From a virus, in the IMG/VR virus record IMGVR_UViG_3300037153_001142, positions 1 through 22,264 of that record: a stretch of DNA of 22,264 bases; one strand, written 5' to 3'. The notes under the pieces were generated by a model, which had not been told where the DNA came from, did not search any database, and saw only the letters and a list, made by a program, of their open reading frames with translations. Each line of letters begins with the position of its first letter. The stretch's first letter is position 1. A program made the position numbers and the translations under genes. Below are positions 14,349 through 21,421 of the stretch, piece after piece.

Positions 14349-15463
14349 GCCCGCCCCATCAGCCGCTGCCAGGCCGCCGGCCAGCGCCAGTAGTTGGCCT
14401 TGAGCGACCACTTGTCCAGCACGTCCCGCCGCAGGGCATTCGCCACCCAGCGGCGCTCCTCCTCAGCGGGCCTGGCGACCAGGTACTCGAGGTACTTCTC
14501 CCACTCGTCCGCCGTGGAGGCGAGGAACCCGCTCTCGTAGTCGGAGACGACCTTGCCGTACACCGTCGGACTGGCCACGACGGCGGCCCCGCTCAAGCCG
14601 AACTCCCACGCCTTGATCGGCGTCTTACTGCGGTTGAAGGGGGTGTCGTCCAGGGGGCAACAGCCGACGTCGATCCCCACCATCCCGCGGGGGTAGTCCT
14701 GGGCCGGTAGCCAGGAGATGCGGATCACCCGCGAGTCAGGGACGTGGGCGGCCACCACCGGGGGCTGGTGCCCGAAGACGACGAAGAGCACGTCCGGGTA
14801 GCGCCGGGCGAGGCGGCCCCAGGCGACCGCCATCTCCTCCAGGTCGGCGTCCGGCCGGTTGCCCCCCGCCCAGCCGATGGTCACGTTCGGGCAGGGCCGG
14901 GGCACCCCCCGCTGGCGGCTCGTGAACCAGCCGGCGTCGATGGCGTTGGGCACCACCTCCACCGGGGCCGAGGTGTAGCGCCGCACGGTGCTGGCGAGGT
15001 ACTGGGTGCTCACCGTCACCCCGTCGCAGCGGGCCAGGGCCCACAGGGCCGCCACCCGGTCGGCCTCGAGCTCCGTCCGCGTCTTCTCCGGGTTGATCCG
15101 GCCCAGCTGCTGCTCGGTCATGAAGGGGGTGAAGAGGTCGTCGTCCGCCTCGAAGAAGACCTTGCGCCCCCGCTTGCGGAGGGTGTCCAGCCACTTGCCC
15201 GCCCGCTTGCGGTCGGTGCGGTGCCAGGCCAGGCGGCACAGCACGATGGCCTCGTAGCCCTCGAGCGGGACGTCGATCAGGGAGGGGTCGCGGACGTGGA
15301 CCCAGTCGCAGGGGTAGCCGTGCAGGCGCAGGAAGCGGGCCGGCTGCCAGGCTCGCCAAAGTGAACATCCCGACTCGTCGCCCACGATGGACAGCACCCG
15401 GGGGCCGACCAGGGGCGCGTCCAGTAACGGGTCGAGGCGGGGGAGGGGGAGGGTGGTCGTCAC
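14345..15463 (-). CDS. Glycosyltransferase, family 4-like (GT-B fold)
   Basis: The start is at GTG 15463, overlapping the MuF stop as GTGA, giving 372 residues; an upstream extension to 15502 overlaps MuF and is rejected. The N-terminal domain has PRVLSIVGDESGCSLWRAWQ (21-40) and KVFFEADDDLF (101-111). The hinge follows at VEVVPNAIDAGWF (168-180) and the second domain at VTIGWAGGNRPDADLEEM (194-211). NRSKTPIKAWEFGLSGAAVV (277-296) contains the acidic nucleotide-sugar site. This pattern is known from GT-B enzymes of cell-surface and phage glycosylation loci. No membrane helix or signal is present. Donor and acceptor are unknown; its place between head genes suggests virion modification or a regulated surface-sugar change. 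Confidence 0.85.
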   Translation of the reverse strand: MTTTLPLPRLDPLLDAPLVGPRVLSIVGDESGCSLWRAWQPARFLRLHGYPCDWVHVRDPSLIDVPLEGYEAIVLCRLAWHRTDRKRAGKWLDTLRKRGRKVFFEADDDLFTPFMTEQQLGRINPEKTRTELEADRVAALWALARCDGVTVSTQYLASTVRRYTSAPVEVVPNAIDAGWFTSRQRGVPRPCPNVTIGWAGGNRPDADLEEMAVAWGRLARRYPDVLFVVFGHQPPVVAAHVPDSRVIRISWLPAQDYPRGMVGIDVGCCPLDDTPFNRSKTPIKAWEFGLSGAAVVASPTVYGKVVSDYESGFLASTADEWEKYLEYLVARPAEEERRWVANALRRDVLDKWSLKANYWRWPAAWQRLMGRA

Positions 15464-16035
15464 GCTTGGTCGTCCACCAGGGGGATCAGCGACATCCGGC
15501 AATTGGGGTGCAACAGGCCAGGATTGCTGGAGAGCGGGACGACCTTGCCATTCCTCGACGCGCAGGGCTCGTCGGTGTCCTCGTTCTCCACGATCTGCAC
15601 CCGGCTCACCAAGCCCGTCGCTTCGTATCTGGAGACGGCCGCCGCGTTCTGGGCGATGGCTAATTCTGTGCGGCTAATCGTCTCCGCCCGCCCCCGCCAC
15701 GTCTCGAGGTACAGCCCCCGGATACCGCCGTAGCCGTCGGCCGGCACCCCGTTGGCGATCTCGTGGTCGGAGTAGCCCCGCTCCTGGCCCACCTTCAGCA
15801 CGTCCCGCAGCTGGTCGCGGGTGCTCAGGTCGATCCGCACCACCTGCTCGGCGGCGAGCGCCAGCTGCTTGCGGGTGGCCTCGTCGTCCAGCCGGAACTC
15901 CTCGGCCCCAAGGAACGGGAAGACGGACTGGAGCAGCTCGTGGACGGCCTCGAGCATCCGCAGATACCGGGGCATGAGCACGCGGGCGAGGAAGCCCTGC
16001 TCTTCCTCGGGGTCGTAGAGGTCGTCCAGGCGCAT
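15460..16035 (-). CDS. Minor head protein, short MuF-type
   Basis: This 191-residue protein starts at ATG 16035, sharing one base with the preceding stop (TGATG). After a helical N-terminus (LDDLYDPEEEQGFLARVL), it has a DLSTRDQLRDVLKVGQERGY segment and the MuF core: RAETISRTELAIAQNAAAVS (116-135), VENEDTDEPCASRNGKVVPL (149-168) and LHPNCRMSLIPL (175-186). The Cys and HPNCR pair are family hallmarks. Mu gpF-like proteins are minor head components attached near the portal and may enter the cell with DNA. It lacks any toxin-like C-terminal extension, ending just after the core. Confidence 0.88.
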   Translation of the reverse strand: MRLDDLYDPEEEQGFLARVLMPRYLRMLEAVHELLQSVFPFLGAEEFRLDDEATRKQLALAAEQVVRIDLSTRDQLRDVLKVGQERGYSDHEIANGVPADGYGGIRGLYLETWRGRAETISRTELAIAQNAAAVSRYEATGLVSRVQIVENEDTDEPCASRNGKVVPLSSNPGLLHPNCRMSLIPLVDDQA

Positions 16036-16223
16036 CAGCTGGGCCCCGGCGCCGCCCGCACGATCCCGGTGAGCGCCCCGTAGCCGAAGGCGAAGCTCCA
16101 CGAGCTGAACGGGGGGCCGCCGTGCCGCACCCACCCCCAATCGAAGACGCGTCGGCGCTCCAGGCTGAGGATCACGGTCAGCCGGCGGCGACGGGAGAAC
16201 CGGAGGTCCACTCGGCGGTCCAT
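16035..16223 (-). CDS. Small basic protein of 62 residues, unknown function
   Basis: The start is at ATG 16223, which overlaps the preceding stop (TAATG), with GAGGGG six bases upstream; the stop overlaps the MuF start (TGATG). The N-terminus is very basic (DRRVDLRFSRRRRLTVILSL) and the C-terminal half is aromatic and Gly-rich (VFDWGWVRHGGPPFSSWSFA). It resembles no family I recognise. The perfect coupling on both sides and the ribosome site argue that it is translated. Being basic, it may bind nucleic acid or the head shell, but this is speculation. Confidence 0.65.
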   Translation of the reverse strand: MDRRVDLRFSRRRRLTVILSLERRRVFDWGWVRHGGPPFSSWSFAFGYGALTGIVRAAPGPS

Positions 16224-16348
16224 TAGCGCCCCTCACAATCGAGGTTGCTGAGGCGGGTCTTGCGGGGCGACCAGACGCCCCGCCAGCGGGTCCGGTTGCC
16301 GGTGAGATAGGCCAAGACGCTCTGCATCGGCCAGCGGTCGTGGGGCAT
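16223..16348 (-). CDS. Very small basic protein of 41 residues, unknown function
   Basis: This 42-codon frame begins at ATG 16348, overlapping the preceding stop (TGATG), and ends TAA at 16225-16223, overlapping the next ATG. The product starts MPHDRWPMQSVLAYLTGNRT and ends DCEGR, with several Trp and Arg residues in the middle (RWRGVWSPRK). No family is recognised. It fills the exact space between two other tiny genes without leaving any gap, which supports it being real; it is too short for many gene-calling length limits. Confidence 0.55.
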   Translation of the reverse strand: MPHDRWPMQSVLAYLTGNRTRWRGVWSPRKTRLSNLDCEGR

Positions 16349-16488
16349 CACCGCTTCTTCCGCTTCTTGTGGACGCCGGTGATGGTCCTCTTGTTGGCCG
16401 AGGCGTAGAAGATCCTCGTCCCCCGGGTCTTGCCGTATTGACGGGTCATGGCTTTCTTGATCTTGGCGCCCTTCTTCGTGAGCGGCAT
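16348..16488 (-). CDS. Small lysine-rich phage protein of 46 residues (MPLTKKG type)
   Basis: The frame starts at ATG 16488, one base after the portal stop, and ends TGA 16350-16348. The product begins MPLTKKGAKIKKAMTRQYGK, then RIFYASANKRTITGVH and a KKRKKR end. The combination of an MPL(T/S)KKG start, a QYGKxxG turn and FYASxNKxTIxGV is one I recognise as a recurrent tiny protein of tailed phages, generally encoded near structural genes and without a known function. High lysine content suggests nucleic-acid or capsid contact. An internal ATG at 16449 would give 33 residues but discards the conserved start. Confidence 0.8.
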   Translation of the reverse strand: MPLTKKGAKIKKAMTRQYGKTRGTRIFYASANKRTITGVHKKRKKR

Positions 16489-16489
16489 C

Positions 16490-18046
16490 TCACGCGGCCC
16501 CCTTGCCAACCGGCGCCACGCGTGGAGCGCCGGCCCGCGTCAGCACCCGCTCCGCCTGGCCGCTCATCCAGGCGTCCAGCTCCTGCTCGAGCATCGGGCG
16601 CATCATGGCCTGGAGGACGGTCATCAACTCCGGCACGTAGGCCAGCGACTGCTTGCGCTCGGGCACCGACAGGGCCCGCCGCTCCTGCGGCGCTTGGCCG
16701 TCCTGCTGTCCACCGGGTGGCCGGTTGGCCGCCGTGATCTCCGCCATCTGCCGGGCCTGCTCCAGCGGATCCTGGGCCTCGCCCAGGCCGTTCGGCAGGG
16801 GCTCCAGTCCCACCTGGGCCCGGGCCTCGTCTTTGGTGAGCCAGCCCTTCTCCACCCCCACGCTGACCCGGGCGTAGACCTCGTTCTGGTCCTCCTGGAG
16901 GGCCCGCACGTTCGTCGTGTCGTAGCGGAAGCGGACGGCCTTGTCGGGGGCGTAGTCCACCCACAGGAGCTGCTTCGTGTACGTGGCCGCCACCACCCGC
17001 CACAGGGGGTTCACGGTCTGCTCGTAGAAATGCTCCTGGCCCTGGCGGACGTTGTTGTAGATGCTGTGCTCCAACCCGCTGGCCAGGTGGATCAGGGTGG
17101 GCGGCACCCCGGTCACGGCGCCGATGCGGGTCTCGGGGATGTAGTGGGCCTCTTTCAGGTTCAGCTGCTGGGGGGAGAAGCCGAGCTGCTGCACCGTGCC
17201 CCCGTTGCCGACCACGGCCACCCGCCCCCGGTTGGGCCCGGTCAGGCTCTCCTGCAGCCGGTCGCGCACCTGCTCGGCCTGCTCCTGGGTCAGCACCGGC
17301 CCGGGCGGGACGGTGACGGCGAGCGAGGTGACCCCGGTATTCTTCAAGACGGCGTCGGTGAAGCGCGTCGCCTCCTCGTCGGAAGCGATCTCCCGGATCA
17401 GGCGCCGCAGGGGCGACATCCCCAGCCGGTGGTCGGCGTCGTCGATCTGGAGCCGGAAGTGGAGCACGTCTTCCGGGGGCAGCTCGTCCCGGAACCCCTT
17501 GCCGTCGTCGAAGACGTAGTGGCTGATGAAGACGCCCCGGCGCCGGTCGTCCTCGGTCGTCTCCGGCTGCATCTGGGTGGGGCTAATGGGCCAGAGCTGT
17601 TTGACCGCGCCCGCGCGGTCGCGGATCTTGCGCAAGTAGGCGTTGCCGTCGACGTTGAGCACGAAGGCCAGCCAGCCGTTCAGCTCCGCCTGGGACAGCG
17701 AGGGGTGGGGGTCGGCCAACAGCTGCATCACGGGGTGGCCGTCGATCCAGTCCTCGGTGCCGTCGGCCCCGTGGCGGCTGACCCGCAGCGGCGCCTCCTG
17801 GAAGGCCGAGGCGAGCTCCTTGAGGCAGGCGAACACCGCCGAGTTCAGCGTGGTCGTGCCGCCGAAGGCCGTCGTTACCGGGTTCCAGTACGCCCCCCCG
17901 AAGGCGTCCGGGGTGTAGGTGTCCGTGGTGAAGACCACGGAGGTCTGCTTCAGTTCGGGGGCGGGGGCGGGGGGCGGCTCGGGCATCCGGGCCTTCAGGT
18001 CTTCCCCGCGCAGGTAGTCGCGCACCAGGGTCAGCACACTAGCCAT
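16490..18046 (-). CDS. Portal protein (HK97 type)
   Basis: This 518-residue protein starts at ATG 18046, overlapping the preceding gene by eight bases. The family's features appear in order: TLNSAVFACLKELASAFQEA (about 66-85), HPVMQLLADPHPSLSQAELN, FVLNVDGNAYLRKIRD, PPEDVLHFRLQIDDADHRLG, MSPLRRLIREIASDEEATRF, KEAHYIPETRIGAVTGVPPT and EHFYEQTVNPLWRVV. Twelve copies form the ring through which DNA is packaged. The last 90 residues are Gln/Pro-rich and then helical, and probably project toward the head interior. Length is at the upper end of the HK97 portal range (about 400-520). Confidence 0.95.
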   Translation of the reverse strand: MASVLTLVRDYLRGEDLKARMPEPPPAPAPELKQTSVVFTTDTYTPDAFGGAYWNPVTTAFGGTTTLNSAVFACLKELASAFQEAPLRVSRHGADGTEDWIDGHPVMQLLADPHPSLSQAELNGWLAFVLNVDGNAYLRKIRDRAGAVKQLWPISPTQMQPETTEDDRRRGVFISHYVFDDGKGFRDELPPEDVLHFRLQIDDADHRLGMSPLRRLIREIASDEEATRFTDAVLKNTGVTSLAVTVPPGPVLTQEQAEQVRDRLQESLTGPNRGRVAVVGNGGTVQQLGFSPQQLNLKEAHYIPETRIGAVTGVPPTLIHLASGLEHSIYNNVRQGQEHFYEQTVNPLWRVVAATYTKQLLWVDYAPDKAVRFRYDTTNVRALQEDQNEVYARVSVGVEKGWLTKDEARAQVGLEPLPNGLGEAQDPLEQARQMAEITAANRPPGGQQDGQAPQERRALSVPERKQSLAYVPELMTVLQAMMRPMLEQELDAWMSGQAERVLTRAGAPRVAPVGKGAA

Positions 18047-18386
18047 CGTCGTCGTCGTCCTCGTACGGTTCCCGGCCCTCGAGCACCCGGGCCCTGACCC
18101 GGCGGTGTCCCGCCGCCGCCTCGTCCCAGGTCGCGTAGCGCCGGCAGTAGCTCTCCTGGAGGTCGTCCTCGCTCTTGAAGAGCATCGTCTCGAAGAGCAG
18201 GGGAGGGCCGGCCCCGTACTGGTGGTCGAAGCCGAGGAAGACCGTGGACAGCCACCGGCCGTCCGGGAGCGTCTCCTGGGCCACGGCCCGTTTCGGACCC
18301 GGGTGCTCAGCCCACCACCGGCTGAAGGCCACGATGTCCACCGGCTTCGGCTCGTGGCCCTCGAGGACGTAATGCTCCCAGCGCAT
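18039..18386 (-). CDS. Conserved phage protein of 115 residues, unknown function
   Basis: I use ATG 18386 because it shares a base with the terminase stop (TGATG); an upstream ATG at 18398 would add four residues. The sequence contains VAFSRWWAEHPGPKRAVAQE, LSTVFLGFDHQYGAGPPLLF and FETMLFKSE, followed by RRYATWDEAAAGHRRV. The STVFLGxDHxF..GPPLLFETM pattern with a later Y(S/A)TWxEAxxGH is widespread in tailed phages, though I know no function for it. It ends with six Asp and Glu-rich residues. It lies between TerL and portal, so a packaging or head role is plausible but unproven. Confidence 0.82.
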   Translation of the reverse strand: MRWEHYVLEGHEPKPVDIVAFSRWWAEHPGPKRAVAQETLPDGRWLSTVFLGFDHQYGAGPPLLFETMLFKSEDDLQESYCRRYATWDEAAAGHRRVRARVLEGREPYEDDDDDG

Positions 18387-19585
18387 CAGAACACCCACTC
18401 CGTCGGTTGGCTGGCCCCATAGTACGCCAGCGCGAGCGCAATAACGCAGTCATCATGCAGCGTCTCCGGGGCCGCGTACCGGATCAGTCCGCTCGGTAGG
18501 CGCTCGGCCTCGAACGCCAGCAGCTCGTTCAGCAGCACCTCATCCTTGAGCAGGCGCAGCTCCTCCCGCTCGAGCGCCAGGGCCAGGGCGTCGATCACCG
18601 CCATCTTGCTCGCGTTCGTCGTCTGGAACGGGTAGACGGGCAGGCTCATCCGCTGGAGTTGCTCGACCAGGGGCTCACCCATGGCGTTCTGCTCCGCAAA
18701 AATTGCGTCGGGTTTGAACCGCTCACAGAGCGCCCGCAGGCGGCCCAACTGGACGGCGTAGTCCACCTGGTTGCTGCGGTCGAGGGCGACCACCTCCTTG
18801 GTGGTGCAGTCGATCACCACGAAACACGAAAAATCCAGGGCGCGCCCCCAATCACAACCAACCGAGTAGCGGTGACCCTCGAGCGCTCCAGCCTGGGGCG
18901 TCGCCATCGCCGCCTCGAGCACCTTCCTGAAGACCTGGCCCTCCGCCTCCAGAAATACCGCATTGAATTCCTGGGCGAAGGTGCGCTCGGGCAGGGTGCG
19001 CCGGCTGTCGTCCACCTCGTCGGCGGGGATGTAGGGGTTGGAGAGGGTGGGCATCTGCCAGGCCGCCCAGTCCGGATAGCCCGGATCCGCTCCCCGGTCA
19101 TACAGGCGCTTGAAGAAGTTGAGCCCCTTGGGGGTGGACAGGAACCAGGCCCCGCCCCGGTAGTCGACCAGGGTCGGGCGGAGCACGGCGTTCCAGGCCT
19201 CCTCGAGGTGGCGCACCATGGCCGCCTCGTCGACGATGACCTCGGCGTACTTGCGCCCCCGGGCGACGTCGGGCTGATCCAAGCTCCACATCTCGATCAC
19301 CCCCCCGCCCAGGAGCTCGAGCCGGTGCTGCTGGCTGTCGATCCGGGAGAGCACGGGGCCCGCCGCCCGGCGCACGTCCCGCCAGACCTCGGTCAGCATC
19401 CGGTAGGAGGGGGAACACCAGGCGACGGGGTTGCCGGGGAGGGCGCGGAGCAGCAGCCGGTTCACCCCCAGGGTCGTCTTGCCAAACCTGCGGCCGCAGC
19501 AGAGCACGTTGAACCGGGACTGCCCGGCCAGGACGGCAGCCTGGGCCTTATGGGGCCTGGGGAGCGTCACCGTCAGGACCGGCAT
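18386..19585 (-). CDS. terL: Terminase large subunit (ATPase and nuclease)
   Basis: This 399-residue protein starts at ATG 19585, inside the end of the small-subunit gene (38-base overlap). The ATPase half has a Walker A CGRRFGKTT (30-38), an AWCSPSYRMLTEVWRD adenine region, Walker B AEVIVDEAA with D119 and E120, and the coupling motif STP (150-152). The nuclease half has GCDWG with D245, FAEQN with E298 and LHDD with D378/D379, the acidic residues of the RNase H-like nuclease that cuts the packaged DNA. All key residues are present, so it is probably active. It is somewhat shorter than the usual 420-550 residues. Confidence 0.96.
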   Translation of the reverse strand: MPVLTVTLPRPHKAQAAVLAGQSRFNVLCCGRRFGKTTLGVNRLLLRALPGNPVAWCSPSYRMLTEVWRDVRRAAGPVLSRIDSQQHRLELLGGGVIEMWSLDQPDVARGRKYAEVIVDEAAMVRHLEEAWNAVLRPTLVDYRGGAWFLSTPKGLNFFKRLYDRGADPGYPDWAAWQMPTLSNPYIPADEVDDSRRTLPERTFAQEFNAVFLEAEGQVFRKVLEAAMATPQAGALEGHRYSVGCDWGRALDFSCFVVIDCTTKEVVALDRSNQVDYAVQLGRLRALCERFKPDAIFAEQNAMGEPLVEQLQRMSLPVYPFQTTNASKMAVIDALALALEREELRLLKDEVLLNELLAFEAERLPSGLIRYAAPETLHDDCVIALALAYYGASQPTEWVF

Positions 19586-19895
19586 CGGGATACTCCACGC
19601 GGATCACCAACTGCTCGGCCCCGGGGCTCGAGAGCTCCATCTGCTGGAGGGCCTTGCCGAAGCCCCGGTCGGCCAGCCAGGCGGCCGCCTCCATCCGCAG
19701 GCGCAGCGGCGCCTTCTTGCGCCCCCGCAGGACGGAGAGCATGAAGGCCACCAGCTCGGCCCCGTCTTTGGTCTGCTCCCGCACGAGGGAGGCGATGCCC
19801 TTGGGGCGCCCGCCCGGGTTGGCGCGGTTGCCGGGCGTAAAGCGACCGTTTTCGCCCCGGTTCTGCGGTGACGCGACCAGCGCCTCAGCGGCCAT
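19548..19895 (-). CDS. terS: Terminase small subunit-like protein
   Basis: This 115-residue protein starts at ATG 19895 and overlaps the preceding gene by 11 bases. The N-terminus contains GRFTPGNRANPGGRPKGIAS, a DNA-contacting pattern common in small phage packaging proteins encoded immediately before terminase, followed by a helical core (REQTKDGAELVAFMLSVLRG, LRMEAAAWLADRGFGKALQ). The C-terminal 25 residues are acidic and Pro-rich and might contact TerL, whose gene they overlap. It recognises phage DNA for packaging by family role; the cos or pac site is not identified. Confidence 0.8.
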   Translation of the reverse strand: MAAEALVASPQNRGENGRFTPGNRANPGGRPKGIASLVREQTKDGAELVAFMLSVLRGRKKAPLRLRMEAAAWLADRGFGKALQQMELSSPGAEQLVIRVEYPDAGPDGDAPQAP

Positions 19896-20118
19896 AGTTC
19901 CGGTTCAATTGCTCCCGGGTGAGGCGCCACAAGTGGTCGCCGCAGACGAGGCATACCCGTCGGGTCAGGAAGCCCGCGGGCTCGTTCGTCAGCGTGCCGT
20001 CGGGACGCTCGACGTGGTAGACCCGCTCGAGGCGCAGGGTGACCACGGGGACGCCCGAGGGCCACGCCGTGTCCATCTCCTTGTCGCAACGGCCGCAGAA
20101 GAGGACGTCAGTCGCCAC
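19885..20118 (-). CDS. Small zinc-binding protein (two CxxC pairs)
   Basis: This is a 77-residue protein from GTG 20118, overlapping the RusA-like gene by 11 bases and TerS by 11 bases. Cysteines 8 and 11 (LFCGRCDKEM) and 56 and 59 (VCLVCGDHLW) could bind one zinc ion, with a beta-rich middle (VPVVTLRLERVYHVERPDGT) between the knuckles and a helical basic end. I do not recognise the family. Small zinc proteins beside terminase are common in phages and may bind nucleic acid; nothing more specific can be seen. Confidence 0.75.
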   Translation of the reverse strand: MATDVLFCGRCDKEMDTAWPSGVPVVTLRLERVYHVERPDGTLTNEPAGFLTRRVCLVCGDHLWRLTREQLNRNYGR

Positions 20119-20614
20119 CGGTCACCCCCACCGCGACGTCGACGTGGGGCAGGCGCCCCTCCTCCGGCTCCAGCGGGCGGCGCCGGACAAAGAGCCGGAA
20201 CACCCGGCAATCGTCCTTGATCGCGCCCCCCGCTTGCAGGGCATCCAGGAGGGCCGTCGTGACGCGGTCGAGGTCGAACTTGCCACCCGCCGCCACCACG
20301 GCCTCAACGGCCAGGGGCCAGCGCACGTCCGGCGCCGTCCAGCCCGCTGCCTCCACCGCGCCCCGCACGTACAGGCTCCAGACCGCGCGGCCCGCTTCGT
20401 AGGCCGGGGGGTAGGCGGTCCGGCGGCTCCCGTTCTTCAGCGGTTGCTCCCTGGGGCGTTGCCAGGAGACGACGCCGGGCAGGGTGAGCCGCAGCGTGGC
20501 GCTCTCGTCGGCCAGGCGCTGCATCGCTCGAGCCAGCCGCACGGAGCGCGCCCCGGCGTTACGGGCGGCCATCGCCTCCCGCTTCACGCGCTGGTGCTCG
20601 GTCGCCGTCAGCAA
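20108..20614 (-). CDS. RusA-like Holliday junction resolvase
   Basis: The frame opens at TTG 20614, with GAGG nine bases upstream (168 residues). ATG 20572 is an alternative that shortens overlap with the preceding gene from 56 to 14 bases. Residues about 1-40 are a basic helical extension absent from short RusA proteins. The fold begins at LRLTLPGVVSWQRPR. The active region reads KFDLDRVTTALLDALQAGGA (112-131) then IKDDCRV, keeping Asp114, Asp116 and Asp134/135. The Asn and Lys usual in D-x-D-N-x-x-K are replaced by Arg117 and Thr120. RusA enzymes resolve branched DNA before packaging, which suits the position beside terminase. Confidence 0.78.
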   Translation of the reverse strand: MLTATEHQRVKREAMAARNAGARSVRLARAMQRLADESATLRLTLPGVVSWQRPREQPLKNGSRRTAYPPAYEAGRAVWSLYVRGAVEAAGWTAPDVRWPLAVEAVVAAGGKFDLDRVTTALLDALQAGGAIKDDCRVFRLFVRRRPLEPEEGRLPHVDVAVGVTGGD

Positions 20615-21047
20615 GACTCGAGTCCTCTGCGCTAAGGATACGACGCACCCACGAGGCGATCTCCTGGTCGACCGGGCGTTTGCCCCGCTCCGCGCCCTGG
20701 ACCTGCTGGTAGGAGAGCCCGAACTCCCGGGCCAGGCGCCGGATCGACCAGCCCACCAGCTCGCGGGCCGTCCGCTGTTCGTCGGGCGTCGCCGCCGGGC
20801 CGTCCTTCGTCCGCCGAGGCCGCTTGCGCAGGGGCGGGGGGCGCTGCTCCCAGGGGGCGATGCGCCCCTCCTGCCGGCGGACCGCCCGGGAGTGCTCCGC
20901 CTTGAGCAGGCCGGTCACCAGGGAGCGATAATGGACCTCGCAGAGCGCGTAGGTATAGCCCAGGGCGTCGGTGTAGGCGCGGGTGGGGGGGGTCGTGAAC
21001 GCGGGCGTCCCGACCTCGCCCAGGACGCAGCACGTGGCCCGCTTCAC
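20559..21047 (-). CDS. Helix-turn-helix DNA-binding protein
   Basis: I start this at GTG 21047, eight bases after the transglycosylase stop, giving 162 residues; longer upstream reading is out-of-frame noise. The first 60 residues have several Cys and aromatic residues (RATCCVLGEVGTPAFTT, LGYTYALCEVHYRSL) and might bind metal. A basic Pro-rich linker follows (70-85). Residues 98-123 (VGWSIRRLAREFGLSYQQVQ) form a helix-turn-helix, then RGKRPVDQEIASWVRRILS. The last 20 residues overlap RusA and are low in complexity. It may regulate the late operon or the neighbouring genes; the target is unknown. Confidence 0.72.
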   Translation of the reverse strand: MKRATCCVLGEVGTPAFTTPPTRAYTDALGYTYALCEVHYRSLVTGLLKAEHSRAVRRQEGRIAPWEQRPPPLRKRPRRTKDGPAATPDEQRTARELVGWSIRRLAREFGLSYQQVQGAERGKRPVDQEIASWVRRILSAEDSSLADGDRAPAREAGGDGRP

Positions 21048-21055
21048 CGGGGTCT

Positions 21056-21421
21056 CTACCGACAGACCCAGTGGCGCGGGCCGCCGACGCGATAGAGGTA
21101 CGCGGCGGCGTAGGCGTTCGCCACCGCATGGAAGGGCGAGTAGCCGGCCCACCCCGAGGCCCGGCTCACCCACGTCCAGGTGCTCGGGATCATCTGGAAG
21201 AGGCCGGCGGCGCCGCTCGCGCGGTTGTAGGCCCCGGGGAACCATTTGCTCTCGCACCAGGCGATCTTGCGGAGGTGCCCGGCCGCCCAGGGGATGCCCT
21301 CCTGGGCGGCGGCCTGGTCGATCAGGTCGGGCACGCTCTGCCCGTGGGCGTCGGCGCAGGAGAGGGCGATGTAGGACGCCAGGATCGTCCCCGCCGTGAA
21401 CCCGAGCAGCCAGTTCTTCAT
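21056..21421 (-). CDS. Secreted lysozyme-like transglycosylase (SLT domain)
   Basis: The start is at ATG 21421, overlapping the preceding stop as ATGA, giving 121 residues. Residues 1-27 (MKNWLLGFTAGTILASYIAL then SCADAHG) form a signal peptide or anchor, with an A-x-A cleavage context and a Cys at 22 in a poor lipobox. The catalytic domain has WCESKWFPGAYN with Glu57 as the likely acid, ASGAAGLFQMIPSTWTWVS (68-86), and N102-AYAAAYLY before a terminal GGPRHWVC. These are SLT/goose-lysozyme-like motifs cutting peptidoglycan between MurNAc and GlcNAc. It is far from the usual endolysin place after the tail genes. It may serve host lysis or entry. Confidence 0.88.
   Translation of the reverse strand: MKNWLLGFTAGTILASYIALSCADAHGQSVPDLIDQAAAQEGIPWAAGHLRKIAWCESKWFPGAYNRASGAAGLFQMIPSTWTWVSRASGWAGYSPFHAVANAYAAAYLYRVGGPRHWVCR

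Noticed and set aside
14038-14403. A plus-strand frame across the Com-like gene and hairpin region
   Set aside because: It overlaps the zinc-ribbon gene and the hairpin, and shows no ribosome site or family pattern of its own.
20615-20624. Palindrome GACTCGAGTC just upstream of the RusA-like TTG start
   Set aside because: It lies inside the end of the helix-turn-helix gene, and a ten-base palindrome is expected by chance several times in a window of this size.
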